DNA from: Cyclobacteriaceae bacterium
GTDB lineage: Bacteria; Bacteroidota; Bacteroidia; Cytophagales; Cyclobacteriaceae
DNA length: 58,749 nucleotides
NCBI GenBank assembly: GCA_021648745.1
Contig: JAKISE010000008.1
Location: forward strand, 1 to 58,749
Direction: 5' to 3'
Part shown: one piece after another, positions 25,801 through 35,488 of the stretch
Layout: the number at the start of each line of letters is the position of its first letter
Numbering within the stretch: the first letter of the stretch is position 1
Notes under the pieces: generated by a model
Seen by the model: only the letters and a program-made list of their open reading frames with translations
Databases searched by the model: none
Told to the model about the DNA's origin: nothing
Made by a program: the position numbers and the translations under genes

Positions 25801-27195
25801 TTACAAATGAATCACCTCATCATACGCAGCAGCAGCTGCTTCCATCACAGCCTCTGACATAGTTGGGTGAGGGTGTACCGTTTTAATAATTTCGTGACCT
25901 GTAGTTTCTAGCTTTCTAGCAGCTACAACTTCTGCAATCATTTCGGTAACATTGGCTCCTATCATGTGTGCACCAAGCCATTCGCCATACTTGGCATCAA
26001 AAATAACTTTCACAAAGCCTTCTGGTGCTCCAGCTGCTTTGGCTTTTCCTGAAGCCGTAAATGGGAATTTGCCTACTTTAATATCGTAACCAGCATCTTT
26101 TGCAGCTTGCTCGGTATAACCAACTGAAGCTACTTCTGGAGAAGCATAGGTACAGCCCGGTATATTATTATAGTCTATAGGGTCAGGGTTTTGCCCTGCA
26201 ATTTTTTCTACACAAGTAATACCTTCTGCCGAAGCAACGTGAGCTAAGGCCTGCCCTTTAACAATATCCCCAATCGCATAGATGCCTGGTATATTAGTTT
26301 TATAATAGTCATCAACCAATACTTTGCCTTTATCAGTTGCTACGCCAACATCTTCAAGGCCAATGCCTTCAATATTAGTAGAAACACCCACAGCAGAAAG
26401 CACTACGTCACACTCAATTACTTCTTCGCCTTTCTTAGTTTTAACAGTAACCTTACAGCCTTTCCCCTTGGTATCTACATTAGTAACTTCAGCAGAGGTC
26501 ATAATACTAATGCCTGCTTTTTTAAACGAACGGCTCAATTGCTTAGAAACATCAATGTCTTCTACAGGAACAATATTTGGCAAATATTCAACGATGATAA
26601 CCTCTGTACCAATGGTATTATAGAAATAGGCAAATTCAACGCCAATAGCACCAGAGCCAACCACTACCATTTTCTTTGGGCGGTCTTTTAAGGTCATTGC
26701 TTGCCGGTAACCAATAATCTTTTTACCATCAATAGGCATTGTAGGTAACTCACGAGAGCGACCACCTGTAGCAACAATTATATGATCGGCAGAGTAATCA
26801 ACCGTTTTACCATCGGTTTCTACTGCTACTTTTTTGCCAGCCTTTAGCTTACCAAAGCCTTTTATCTGTGTTATTTTGTTTTTCTTGAACAGAAACTCAA
26901 TTCCATTGCTCATGGCACCGGCAACATCTCTGCTTCGTTTTACCATTCCAGGAAAATCAACAGCAGCTTCTTTTACATTAATGCCATAATCACTTGCGTG
27001 TTGAATGTACTCAAATACATTAGCACTTTTTAACAAAGCTTTTGTAGGAATACACCCCCAGTTCAGGCAAATGCCTCCTAATTCTGCCCTTTCTACAACT
27101 CCTACTTTCATTCCCAATTGTGAAGCACGAATTGCAGCTACATAACCACCTGGTCCGCTGCCTATTATAAGTAAATCATATTTAGTATCTGCCAT
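25801..27195 (-). CDS. lpdA: Dihydrolipoyl dehydrogenase
   Basis: 464 residues. The N-terminal FAD site GSGPGGYVAAIRASQLG, the redox-active disulfide GGICLNWGCIPTKALL (C43/C48), the NAD-binding GSGAIGVEFAYFY and the C-terminal HPHPTMSEAVMEA with the catalytic His are all present. It is the E3 component of 2-oxoacid dehydrogenase and glycine-cleavage complexes and oxidises dihydrolipoamide with NAD+. No E1/E2 genes are adjacent, so it is probably shared between complexes. Confidence 0.97.
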   Translation of the reverse strand: MADTKYDLLIIGSGPGGYVAAIRASQLGMKVGVVERAELGGICLNWGCIPTKALLKSANVFEYIQHASDYGINVKEAAVDFPGMVKRSRDVAGAMSNGIEFLFKKNKITQIKGFGKLKAGKKVAVETDGKTVDYSADHIIVATGGRSRELPTMPIDGKKIIGYRQAMTLKDRPKKMVVVGSGAIGVEFAYFYNTIGTEVIIVEYLPNIVPVEDIDVSKQLSRSFKKAGISIMTSAEVTNVDTKGKGCKVTVKTKKGEEVIECDVVLSAVGVSTNIEGIGLEDVGVATDKGKVLVDDYYKTNIPGIYAIGDIVKGQALAHVASAEGITCVEKIAGQNPDPIDYNNIPGCTYASPEVASVGYTEQAAKDAGYDIKVGKFPFTASGKAKAAGAPEGFVKVIFDAKYGEWLGAHMIGANVTEMIAEVVAARKLETTGHEIIKTVHPHPTMSEAVMEAAAAAYDEVIHL

Positions 27196-27252
27196 TATTA
27201 TATTTTTTAGTTATCTACACACCACATGAATATTGCTTTCAATAATTTACGG

Positions 27253-27272
27253 ATTCCTGCCTACGCAGGAAT
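27253..27272. repeat. REP-like palindromic repeat
   Basis: ATTCCTGCCTACGCAGGAAT is an 8-bp inverted repeat with a four-base loop, followed by GACGG. Two further copies are at 42220-42239 and 42270-42289. It stands in the gap between lpdA and fabG, which otherwise shows no gene. Confidence 0.7.
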
Positions 27273-27426
27273 GACGGTGCAAGTGATTTGTTTAAATTTC
27301 TAATTGCAAAGTTAAAATAATTAACACCTAAAAAAATAGATTTAAAGCCTCCATATTTAGTTTTCTATTTGCCATTGGTATCATGCAGAATATCTCGTTA
27401 ATTTTGAGGACTTAAATTTTATACAG

Positions 27427-28173
27427 ATGAAATTACTAGAAGGAAAAACGGCACTAATTACAGGTGCATCAAAAGGAATAGGCAGAGCTATTGCATTAAC
27501 CTATGCAGAACAAGGAGCCAATGTGGCTTTTACATATTTATCAAGTGTTGAGCAAGGAGAAGCCCTTACTGCTGAATTGGAAGCCAAAGGCGTTAAAGCT
27601 AAAGGATTTAGATCGGATGCTTCTGACTTTGCAGCTGCAGAGCAATTAATTGCAGATGTTGTTGCTGAATTTGGTTCTTTAGATGTGCTTATTAATAATG
27701 CAGGCATTACTCAAGATAATTTATTGATGCGAATGAGCGAAGAAATGTGGGACAGAGTAATTAACATAAATTTAAAATCTGTGTTTAACACCGTAAAAGC
27801 TGCCAATCGCACAATGATGAAGCAACGCAGTGGATCTATTATTAATATGACTTCGGTAGTAGGTATAAAAGGGAATGCTGGGCAAGCTAATTATGCTGCT
27901 TCCAAAGCCGGTATTATCGGATTCACAAAATCTATTGCATTAGAATTAGGTTCAAGAGGCATAAGAAGTAATGCCATTGCTCCCGGATTTATTGAAACAG
28001 AAATGACGGATAAATTAGATGAAAAAATGGTGCAAACTTGGAGAGATGCTATTCCGCTTAAACGTGGTGGAACACCAGAAGATGTAGCTAATCTAGCCGT
28101 TTTCTTAGGTTCGGATATGTCGAGCTATATAAGTGGGCAAGTGCTACAAGTTGATGGTGGTATGCTGACTTAG
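27427..28173 (+). CDS. fabG: 3-oxoacyl-[acyl-carrier-protein] reductase
   Basis: 248 residues, a classical short-chain dehydrogenase. TGASKGIG binds the cofactor, NNAGIT is the second landmark and the catalytic triad lies in S-x-x-G-NAGQANYAASKAG (Ser, Tyr and Lys). QVLQVDGGM is the usual C-terminus. FabG reduces 3-oxoacyl-ACP with NADPH in fatty-acid synthesis. Single gene; convergent with dinB. Confidence 0.93.
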   Translation: MKLLEGKTALITGASKGIGRAIALTYAEQGANVAFTYLSSVEQGEALTAELEAKGVKAKGFRSDASDFAAAEQLIADVVAEFGSLDVLINNAGITQDNLLMRMSEEMWDRVININLKSVFNTVKAANRTMMKQRSGSIINMTSVVGIKGNAGQANYAASKAGIIGFTKSIALELGSRGIRSNAIAPGFIETEMTDKLDEKMVQTWRDAIPLKRGGTPEDVANLAVFLGSDMSSYISGQVLQVDGGMLT

Positions 28174-28193
28174 CATTTTTGTTATATTCAGAA

Positions 28194-29285
28194 CTAAAGT
28201 TCAAGCGTTAATTGTCCTTGGGCTTTTTTTTGTTTCTCCCCTTCAAAATTAGAAAGACTTATACCAAGCAATCTTATTTTATGAAAGGGCTCTAACGCTT
28301 TTTCTAACAGCTCACTTGCCAACAAGTTGATTTGCTCAAGTGTACTAATTCCATTTACAACAGTTTTGCTTCTTGTTATTTGAGTAAAATCTGCAAACTT
28401 AATTTTTACTGTTAGGGTTTTAGGCAATCCTCCTGACTTAGCTAACCTCTTATTTACTGACATTGCTACTTTGTGTAGCTTTTCTAAGAGAATACTTTTA
28501 TCACTATAATCCTCACTAAATGTAGATTCTGCTCCAAGTGATTTTCTTCCCTGGTGTGACACAACAGGTCTATTATCAATTCCTCTTGCCACGTTAAAAA
28601 AATAATGCCCTGCTTTACCGAACCATTTAACCAATTCTCTTTCTGATTCCTTTTTTAAATCTGCTCCTGTAAATATCCCTTTGGCTTTCATCTTGGCAGC
28701 AGTTACTTTGCCTACACCAAAAAACTTTTCAATGGCAAGGCCGGCCACAAAATGGTCTACCTGATGTGGTTTTACTACAAATAAACCATTGGGTTTATCC
28801 ATGTCAGAAGCAATTTTTGCCAAGAATTTATTAACAGATACTCCTGCAGAAGCCGTTAAATCGGTTTGACCTTTAATTCGAGCTTTAATTCCCAACGCAA
28901 TATCTGTGGCAATGGCTATCCCTTTTTTGTTATGAGTAACATCTAGAAAGGCCTCATCTAATGAAAGTGGCTCTACCAAATCTGTGTACTCCCTAAAAAT
29001 ACTCCTAATAACTAAGGAGGCTGCTTTATAGGCATCAAACCGGTGCTTTACAAATATTAAATCGGGGCATTTACGTCTAGCAACTTTAGATGACATAGCT
29101 GAAAAAACACCAAACTTACGAGCCTCATAACTTGCTGCGGCAATAACGCCTCTGTCTCCATCACCTCCAACAGCCACTGGCTTGCCTCTAAGTTCGGGAT
29201 TATCACGTTGCTCTACCGATACAAAAAATGCATCCATATCTATATGGATTATTTTTCGTTGATTTTCCTGAAGTTGGTTATTCAC
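28194..29285 (-). CDS. dinB: DNA polymerase IV (Y family)
   Basis: 363 residues. IIHIDMDAFFVSVEQRDNPE carries the first catalytic Asp, and LVEPLSLDEAFLDV carries the second acidic pair (SLDE). The helix-hairpin-helix and little-finger regions follow. It performs error-prone translesion synthesis. It lacks the extreme C-terminal beta-clamp peptide in the usual QLxLF form, but ends GQLTLEL, which is close to it. No LexA box was identified. The Cache-like gene follows 16 bp upstream on the same strand. Confidence 0.95.
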   Translation of the reverse strand: MNNQLQENQRKIIHIDMDAFFVSVEQRDNPELRGKPVAVGGDGDRGVIAAASYEARKFGVFSAMSSKVARRKCPDLIFVKHRFDAYKAASLVIRSIFREYTDLVEPLSLDEAFLDVTHNKKGIAIATDIALGIKARIKGQTDLTASAGVSVNKFLAKIASDMDKPNGLFVVKPHQVDHFVAGLAIEKFFGVGKVTAAKMKAKGIFTGADLKKESERELVKWFGKAGHYFFNVARGIDNRPVVSHQGRKSLGAESTFSEDYSDKSILLEKLHKVAMSVNKRLAKSGGLPKTLTVKIKFADFTQITRSKTVVNGISTLEQINLLASELLEKALEPFHKIRLLGISLSNFEGEKQKKAQGQLTLEL

Positions 29286-29301
29286 AACTAAAACCCTATA
29301 A

Positions 29302-30651
29302 TCAATTCAAATTAGTTTGTTTTTTCAATAACCCAATTAATTGAGCACTTAACGATTTTAGGATTTTTTGCCATGCTAGCTTTGCTCTAATTGGAATTTC
29401 ACTTCCCATCTCATCTTCAAAAGATTCTAAAAATAGTTCTGGGATTTTAAGTATTTGAGCACTAGATATGTGAAATTTAGAACAAACTTTAGCTACCTCC
29501 AATAGGTTATGGTTCAGTTCACCTTTATTCAATAAAGTATCTATAATTTGAGTTACGTTTTGCTCAATCAAAGAACCAACATTATCAATACTTTCGTGTT
29601 CAACCCCAAGTTCAATATTGTCTTTATTCTTTATCCTATAATAGAAATCCGTTCCAAACGAATGGTCAGTTTTACTAAACTGATGCCATGTATTTTGAAC
29701 CAGCATTACCTCGTTTTCAATATAAACGAGGGCTTTCTTGCTTTTTTTATACTGAAATAATACGAGTAAAACTAAAATACGCGAAACCAGTAAAGCAAGA
29801 ATAACATGATACCAAATTTGTGACCATCTAATGTCGTTTTTAAAAACAATTGGAGGAGCCACGGACAAAATACCCCAACTTAAATTACCTAATTTAAATG
29901 GAGTAAACAGAAAAAGAGAATCTCTCATAATTATAGAAGCCTCTTTGGAAATTTTAAATCCTATGTTGTCAATTGATTGAAACTTAGCTTCACGATCGAA
30001 GTAGTAACTTGTTGTGATAATGTAATCCTCAATATTTTTAATATGCACTCCAATATTGAGCTTTTCAAATGAGGTTGATAATTGTATGGAAATAAAGCCA
30101 AGGTACTTTTTATCTTCAAAAATTGGGGCTCCAACAAAACCCGACAACATATTATTACTTGGTTCATAAATAGAAAAATCAGCTACAGAAAACTCTTTGG
30201 TTTTCTGAATTCGTTCATTTACTTTGCCCAAACCGCTATTTGCAAAAGGTCCATTTACAAGGTTAGTACCTAGGTCTTTCTCCTTTGCAACCGAATAAAT
30301 TACATCGCCTTTTTCATTTATAATTAACACATCGTGATAACCAAAATGAGCCACAATTTTATTCCCCCATTCACCTAAGTTTGCTACTGCATTGGGGTTT
30401 GATGAAACATTATTTACAAAATTTTTAATTCGCTCGCTTTCAGCCAATAACTGAATTTCTTCTTGCAAGGCCATTAAGTCCCCAGAAATAGAAGCGATAC
30501 TGAGTGCATGATTTAGGTTAAGGTTTTCTACAACCTTGACTTTGATCCTATCAATTTCCAATTCATAACTAATTTTCCCTACAATTAACATTGTAATAAT
30601 CGAAAAAATAAGACCATAAATTTGCGGAATATTCCTTTTTACTAAACTCAT
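29302..30651 (-). CDS. Cache-like membrane sensor protein
   Basis: 449 residues. A membrane helix at about 10-28 and a second at about 280-298 enclose a ~250-residue extracytoplasmic region with Cache-like sequence (HFGYHDVLIINEKGDVIYSV). The cytoplasmic tail of ~150 residues has no kinase or other output domain that I recognise. It overlaps the upstream TAXI-type gene by four bases (ATGA), so the two form a translationally coupled pair. Together they look like a ligand-sensing assembly without a visible output. It could instead be a transport accessory. Confidence 0.6.
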   Translation of the reverse strand: MSLVKRNIPQIYGLIFSIITMLIVGKISYELEIDRIKVKVVENLNLNHALSIASISGDLMALQEEIQLLAESERIKNFVNNVSSNPNAVANLGEWGNKIVAHFGYHDVLIINEKGDVIYSVAKEKDLGTNLVNGPFANSGLGKVNERIQKTKEFSVADFSIYEPSNNMLSGFVGAPIFEDKKYLGFISIQLSTSFEKLNIGVHIKNIEDYIITTSYYFDREAKFQSIDNIGFKISKEASIIMRDSLFLFTPFKLGNLSWGILSVAPPIVFKNDIRWSQIWYHVILALLVSRILVLLVLFQYKKSKKALVYIENEVMLVQNTWHQFSKTDHSFGTDFYYRIKNKDNIELGVEHESIDNVGSLIEQNVTQIIDTLLNKGELNHNLLEVAKVCSKFHISSAQILKIPELFLESFEDEMGSEIPIRAKLAWQKILKSLSAQLIGLLKKQTNLN

Positions 30652-31925
30652 TTAACCAATGTTTTTTCCTTTTCACTAATAATACTTGAAACAGAATCCC
30701 AGGCAAAAGCAAAGAATTCAAATCCATCTCCAGAAATTTTTCCGTGAACGGCATCTCCCACTATTTGATTTACTAAGGCAAAATGTTCTTCTTGTAATTT
30801 TTTTAATCCTTCCAGACTGTTCGTTTGTTCAATATTTACTTTTATAGATAAAAGCTGTTCGTTATAAGCGTTTAGTTTGTGCTGTTTCGATCGATTAAAA
30901 AACTGAACTATGCTTGAGCCCATTAAAATAATTATAGACAACATCAAAGCTAAAAACTCAGCATTTTTTTGTAAAAAATTCGGCTTCTCTTTATTAACAA
31001 AATCCACCAAGCCTTGATGCCAAGGAATTAGAGAACTTTCTTCGGGCACAGCAGTTAACCCTGCCACATTTGTATTTTCTGCTAATTCTCTTTTTCGGGT
31101 AAACAATATAGTTGCAATGGTATTTACAACTTCACTTGGTACGTCTTCTGATGCCACCAATAGTTTATCTACGCCTATCGTTACCACATCACTCTCAGGG
31201 TTTGGTGGAATACCGCCAAATACTCCACGAGGAATTTTCGACTTGTGGTACATGGGGTAATTGAGTACAATGGCATCAGACTGTGTAATTGCCCTGCTCT
31301 GTGCATTACTTTCAACCATAAATTTTTTAATGCCACTATGGTTAGCTTCTCTTACTCTAAAAATAGCATCTATGTCTCCATTTTCAAAAAGCCAAGTAGC
31401 AGATTTCCAGGTAGAAGATATAGGAGATAACCTCGACTCATCTAATCCAAAATGATTTACCAATTGAGTGAACGAATAACTCTCACCACTATTTTTTGAG
31501 GCAATGGCAATCTTAAACCCATCCATTTCTTCAATGCTTTTTAAAGCAATTGATGACTGAAAAATAAGATGAAATACTTCTTCATATAAATTAGCTACGA
31601 GCCTAACGTTATTATTTATCTGAAAATCTGCTTGCTGAGTTGCCAACTGTACTAGCCCTTTCTCCAATAATTTAGCATTCTCAATACTTCCTTCCGTATT
31701 TACAACCTCTAACGCAAACTCAAAATTCTCATTATTCACTATCTGAGCTACAGCTTTCATTATTCTATAGCTTTCAGAAGAACGATCCCCTGTTGCTATA
31801 ATAAAAAGCTCCTTGCTCTCTATTCTACTTTTATAAAATGAGTTGCCCGTAATTACACCCAATATGAGAAGGACGTGAAAAACAATCTTGAACTTTGTAG
31901 AATCTACTTTATGATCGAAAACCAT
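30648..31925 (-). CDS. TAXI-family solute-binding protein with membrane anchors
   Basis: 425 residues. A helix near the N-terminus is followed by a TAXI/NMT1-like binding domain (LFIIATGDRSSESYRIMKAV, LATQQADFQI, GVDKLLVASEDVPSEVV). A second helix (ALMLSIIILMGSSIVQFF) near residue 340 and a ~75-residue helical tail follow. TAXI proteins usually feed TRAP transporters, but no TRAP membrane subunits are nearby. Instead it is coupled to the Cache-like protein, hinting at sensing (inference). The binding domain would be outside the inner membrane with the tail in the cytoplasm. Confidence 0.75.
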   Translation of the reverse strand: MVFDHKVDSTKFKIVFHVLLILGVITGNSFYKSRIESKELFIIATGDRSSESYRIMKAVAQIVNNENFEFALEVVNTEGSIENAKLLEKGLVQLATQQADFQINNNVRLVANLYEEVFHLIFQSSIALKSIEEMDGFKIAIASKNSGESYSFTQLVNHFGLDESRLSPISSTWKSATWLFENGDIDAIFRVREANHSGIKKFMVESNAQSRAITQSDAIVLNYPMYHKSKIPRGVFGGIPPNPESDVVTIGVDKLLVASEDVPSEVVNTIATILFTRKRELAENTNVAGLTAVPEESSLIPWHQGLVDFVNKEKPNFLQKNAEFLALMLSIIILMGSSIVQFFNRSKQHKLNAYNEQLLSIKVNIEQTNSLEGLKKLQEEHFALVNQIVGDAVHGKISGDGFEFFAFAWDSVSSIISEKEKTLVK

Positions 31926-32080
31926 TTTCTAAAGATAATAATCTAGAAACGGTTAAGAGAAGCAATTTTGATAATATTACTGTACTTACCAATTGGTTAC
32001 TAAGCCACCAGAGTTCCACTATCTTCCTTTAAGGGAGCTCTCTGTTGTTATTATAATTGAAGTAACTTGTTCCAAAAATA

Positions 32081-32854
32081 TTATTCCAATATCTGAGCTA
32101 GTTGTTGTGTAAAGTCAACACTAGTTTTGAGTGAATCTTGTAATGCATTTACAAGATAACCTGGAACTTTGGCCCCTTCCTTTAATTTTCCTTTTAAATC
32201 GTTAAGCATTTCCAATACGGTGTCGATGTCTGGTAAGTTGCCATCTTCCTTTATAGCTGATATTAACTCCTCGATTTGTTTAACCTTGCCTGAGTTAAGG
32301 CTTACTTCAGGTTTTTTGTCATTTGTTTTTTTTGTATTATCAGCAATACAGTTATTATAATCATCTACAATTTTATCCAAGTCTGATTTTTTATATATAT
32401 CATCTTCAAATCCTTCGCTAACAGTTGGACAATCACCTAAATAAGTATTCATATATTTTTTGAACCCAATATTTGGCACTACTAAATAGGTTCCATCTAG
32501 TTTTAGAAGTACGCGGTCTGAGAACTCATTGGAAGAAGTTGACTCGCTCCCCATGATTTTGTAAATACTTAAATAGCCTTCTTTTACAAGCAATCCTAAT
32601 TGGTATTTGCCATTTATCTTACGTGTATGATAAATATTGTCCCCTTTAAGAAGTGATTTTACTTCATACACCTTAAATTTTACTTTGTTTTTGCCGTTTT
32701 TCAGAATGATGGTCTGGATAGCATTCCCTCTGTTGCCTGCAATTGACACCTTGCCTGTCAATGAATCCCCTTTTAGTGTTATAACAATATCTGTTTGAGA
32801 CCAAGCTAAAGATGAAATTAGCAAAAGATTGAATAAAAAGAATGTGCGGATCAT
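32081..32854 (-). CDS. Hypothetical secreted protein
   Basis: About 257 residues from the ATG at 32854, giving MIRTFFLFNLLLISSLAWSQ, a clean signal peptide. A longer frame to 32875 would use TTG. The mature domain starts TDIVITLKGDSLTGKV, a beta-type repeat common in Bacteroidota proteins of unknown role. The last ~70 residues look helical. Nothing in the gap 31926-32080 looks like a gene. Confidence 0.65.
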   Translation of the reverse strand: MIRTFFLFNLLLISSLAWSQTDIVITLKGDSLTGKVSIAGNRGNAIQTIILKNGKNKVKFKVYEVKSLLKGDNIYHTRKINGKYQLGLLVKEGYLSIYKIMGSESTSSNEFSDRVLLKLDGTYLVVPNIGFKKYMNTYLGDCPTVSEGFEDDIYKKSDLDKIVDDYNNCIADNTKKTNDKKPEVSLNSGKVKQIEELISAIKEDGNLPDIDTVLEMLNDLKGKLKEGAKVPGYLVNALQDSLKTSVDFTQQLAQILE

Positions 32855-32934
32855 ATACTTTAATTTTGCCTCCAAAAATAGGTTAAAACGTTTATGTTGT
32901 CATCGAAAACAAACGAATTCTGCCTTTATAAAGA

Positions 32935-32960
32935 CAAAAACCCAATATTTCTATTGGGTT
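32935..32960 (-). terminator. Terminator after tRNA-Arg
   Basis: AACCCAATA and TATTGGGTT form a 9-bp stem with a four-base loop, then a T run on the minus strand, 13 bp past the tRNA 3' end. Confidence 0.75.
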
Positions 32961-32972
32961 CTGATCTCTTTG

Positions 32973-33046
32973 TGACCTCGGAAGGATTCAAACCTCCAAC
33001 CTCCTGAGCCGTAATCAGGTGCACTATTCAGTTATGCTACGAGGCC
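32973..33046 (-). tRNA. tRNA-Arg (ACG anticodon)
   Basis: 74-nt cloverleaf on the minus strand. The acceptor is GGCCTCG/CGAGGTC with one G-U pair, the anticodon stem is CCTGA/TCAGG with loop TTACGGC, so the anticodon is ACG (read as ICG). T-arm sequence GGTTTGAATCC is present. CCA is not encoded. Confidence 0.95.
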
Positions 33047-33087
33047 AATAAAATATAATTTTATATTATCCGTTATCTAACGGACTG

Positions 33088-33095
33088 CAAATGTA
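33088..33095 (-). promoter_or_regulatory. Promoter -7 element of tRNA-Arg
   Basis: On the minus strand the sequence TACATTTG (TAnnTTTG) is followed by CAGTCCG, 42 bp before the tRNA. No TTG is seen 19 bp upstream. Confidence 0.55.
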
Positions 33096-33114
33096 GTATT
33101 TTTTTTAAAAGCGC

Positions 33115-33122
33115 TATATTTG
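33115..33122 (+). promoter_or_regulatory. Putative promoter -7 element of the outer-membrane protein gene
   Basis: TATATTTG fits TAnnTTTG exactly and lies 78 bp before the ATG at 33201, back-to-back with the tRNA-Arg promoter. Confidence 0.5.
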
Positions 33123-33200
33123 CGAGCGAAAATTTAGAGATAAATGTTATAATTAATTTTAGAATCTCTACTTCAAGGATTTTGATAAGTAAATAAATAT

Positions 33201-33959
33201 ATGAAACACGTATTTTTTGTAATTGTTTTAATGGGTTTAGGAGGATTAGTCATTGCCCAAGATAATAGTGGAGAAGCTAAAAAGGATTCAAAAGAATCTA
33301 CTGCTTACCGCTATACACCTAGCCCCGATTTTCCTGGGGCATTAGTGATTGATTATGGAATTAACTACTTTGATAAGAACAGTCCTATCATGGACACGGA
33401 CCCTTGGAAGTCTCCAACATTAAACGTGTATTATATGTATGCCTTTAGAATTGGAGAAGAATCTCGTTTATCTTTTAACATTGGTGCAGGGGTTGGGAGC
33501 GAAAAATATACTTTTAAGGCACCTGTTACGTTTACTGATTCTCTACAAATAACGGTGGTAGATTCGATTGTAAATGTTCCACATTTCAGTAACATTAGTA
33601 GTCTCAAAAAAACTCAAATGGTGATTAATTACATCGACATTCCAATGGAGATTAGAATTCATTCTCGTAAAAACGATCATAAAAGGGCATTTTACTTAGC
33701 CCTAGGAGGCAAAATTGGCTTCCTTTTTGCAGCGAAAACGAAAGTGGTTTATAATGAGTTTGGGAACACAAAAAAATTCAAAAACCTTTATAATTTTAAT
33801 GTAAATGCTGTAAGGTATGGTGCTACTGCCAGAATTGGTTATGGCCCAATTAATTTTTGGGGTTACCTAGGGCTCAATAATTTCTTTACTGGCAATAAAA
33901 CCGAAGGTATTAGAAACCCTAACACCTTCTCCTTTGGGTTGTCTCTTTCTACGTTTTAG
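33201..33959 (+). CDS. Outer-membrane beta-barrel protein
   Basis: 252 residues. MKHVFFVIVLMGLGGLVIAQ is a signal peptide. The remainder alternates polar and hydrophobic residues (LSFNIGAGVGSEKYTF, AFYLALGGKIGFLF, ATARIGYGPINFWGYLGL) and ends in FSFGLSLSTF with the terminal Phe usual for barrels assembled by BamA. This resembles the PorT-like outer-membrane barrel family. No function beyond the fold is visible. It is a single gene with its own promoter. Confidence 0.8.
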   Translation: MKHVFFVIVLMGLGGLVIAQDNSGEAKKDSKESTAYRYTPSPDFPGALVIDYGINYFDKNSPIMDTDPWKSPTLNVYYMYAFRIGEESRLSFNIGAGVGSEKYTFKAPVTFTDSLQITVVDSIVNVPHFSNISSLKKTQMVINYIDIPMEIRIHSRKNDHKRAFYLALGGKIGFLFAAKTKVVYNEFGNTKKFKNLYNFNVNAVRYGATARIGYGPINFWGYLGLNNFFTGNKTEGIRNPNTFSFGLSLSTF

Positions 33960-34073
33960 AAAAAATCTCCAAAACGGTATTATAGCGTACTAACTAAAAG
34001 CGTAGAAAACTCCATGCATTAAATATAATTTAATGCATATTCTGGCTATTATGAAGAAGGTGACGTGAATTGA

Positions 34074-34853
34074 TTACCTCCCAATAAACTTAGCCTTGCG
34101 TTTTTCTAAAAATGCATCAACTCCTTCTTTATAATCGTGAGAAGTGCCAGCAATTTCTTGGCAGTATTTTTCATACTCAAGCATTGCCTTTAGATCACTA
34201 TTTCCAGATTTATTAAGCATTTTTTTCATGAGTCCTATGGCTTTGGTTGGTGCATTTTTGTAATAATCAGTATACACCTTTACGGCATCATCTAATTCAG
34301 CCATTGGAGTTGATTTATTAGCTATACCTAACTCAACAGCCTCTTTTCCATACACCCTGCCGCCCATTGTAGCTAATTCAAAAGCCTTAGAAGAACCAAC
34401 CAATCGAGGAAGAAAATAGGAAGAACCAGAATCCATGACCAAGCCAATATTGACAAATACTTCTACTAGAAATGTTTCTTCAGCCATCACCAAAATATCA
34501 CTAGCCAATGCTAAAGAACAACCTGCCCCTGCTGCCACTCCGTTCAATCTACAGATAATAGGCTTGGGCAAATTTCTCATTAAGCTTATTAATGGATTAT
34601 ATCTCTTTTCAAGTGAAGCTGAAAACGATCTCTTTTGATCACCAACAGCTGCTTTTAAATCTTGGCCTGAGCAAAATGCTTTTCCTTCTCCAGTAAATAC
34701 TACCACACGAGTTTCATCCTCTTTGGCTGCTTTTTTTAATGCATCTTGAAGCTCGTAGGTAATTTCATCATTTAAGGCATTATAAACCTCTGGCCTGTTT
34801 AGAGTAATGGTGGTAACACCTTCTTGGGTATCGTATTTTATGAATTCGTACAT
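34074..34853 (-). CDS. Enoyl-CoA hydratase/isomerase family protein (PaaG-like)
   Basis: 259 residues of the crotonase fold. LNRPEVYNALNDE, GEGKAFCSGQDLKA and CRLNGVAAGAGCSLALASDI form the CoA and oxyanion-hole regions. The second catalytic position is an Asp in VMDSGSSYFLPRLVG, which is the pattern of PaaG-type isomerases rather than of a classical two-Glu hydratase. It is likely 2-(1,2-epoxy-1,2-dihydrophenyl)acetyl-CoA isomerase or a similar enzyme. No other phenylacetate genes are nearby. Spacing of 5 bp to the PAP2-like gene suggests an operon with rpoN. Confidence 0.85.
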   Translation of the reverse strand: MYEFIKYDTQEGVTTITLNRPEVYNALNDEITYELQDALKKAAKEDETRVVVFTGEGKAFCSGQDLKAAVGDQKRSFSASLEKRYNPLISLMRNLPKPIICRLNGVAAGAGCSLALASDILVMAEETFLVEVFVNIGLVMDSGSSYFLPRLVGSSKAFELATMGGRVYGKEAVELGIANKSTPMAELDDAVKVYTDYYKNAPTKAIGLMKKMLNKSGNSDLKAMLEYEKYCQEIAGTSHDYKEGVDAFLEKRKAKFIGR

Positions 34854-34858
34854 ATTTT

Positions 34859-35488
34859 CTACGCAATATAAATTATTATAGCAGCAAAGCTAATGAAAAT
34901 GCCTAAGACAAAACCACCGTACACTTGTTGAGGAGAATGTGCATTTAATTTTAACCTCGAACTTATTATTAAGGCTCCAATCACAAATAATAAAGGCAGT
35001 AATATATCAAAATGAGTTAATCTTGATTGCTGGTTTAGTCCTAACAAAAAACCAACAAAGCCTCCAATTCCAATCCCATGCAAACTAATTTTCCAAAAAA
35101 TGGTTATAACTCCTGTGAGCAAAATAAGCATCGTAGATATGCCTAAGTAAACTGAAATCATTTCACCCAATTCTAGTTTAGATGAAAACATATAGGCCGT
35201 AACGCCATACATTACCGCTGTATAAATCATAGGCGTCAGCCTCTCTTCTTTTCGTTCCAACGACATAGATGAAATGCTCCCCGACATTTTTAAGATAAAT
35301 AAACTTAGAACGGGAATAATGAATGTAGTTATAAAAATCAAACTCCCCAATACAACTCCACTTGTAAAGCTAAACCCTACGGGCATAATGCTATATGGGG
35401 CTATAAAAAACAATAGTGTAATTAAATAAGTGCACATCAGTAGAGGATGAAACACATACGAAATGAGTGTAGCCAACCAAGTTGTCAC
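34859..35488 (-). CDS. PAP2-like membrane protein
   Basis: 209 residues with six predicted membrane helices. ISLHGIGIGGFVGF and RLKLNAHSPQQVYGGFVLG match the reduced PAP2-like family of Bacteroidota, in which the His of the SxxxHxxxxxG motif is kept. Whether it is an active lipid phosphatase is uncertain. It overlaps the end of rpoN by four bases, so they are co-translated. Confidence 0.7.
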   Translation of the reverse strand: MTTWLATLISYVFHPLLMCTYLITLLFFIAPYSIMPVGFSFTSGVVLGSLIFITTFIIPVLSLFILKMSGSISSMSLERKEERLTPMIYTAVMYGVTAYMFSSKLELGEMISVYLGISTMLILLTGVITIFWKISLHGIGIGGFVGFLLGLNQQSRLTHFDILLPLLFVIGALIISSRLKLNAHSPQQVYGGFVLGIFISFAAIIIYIA

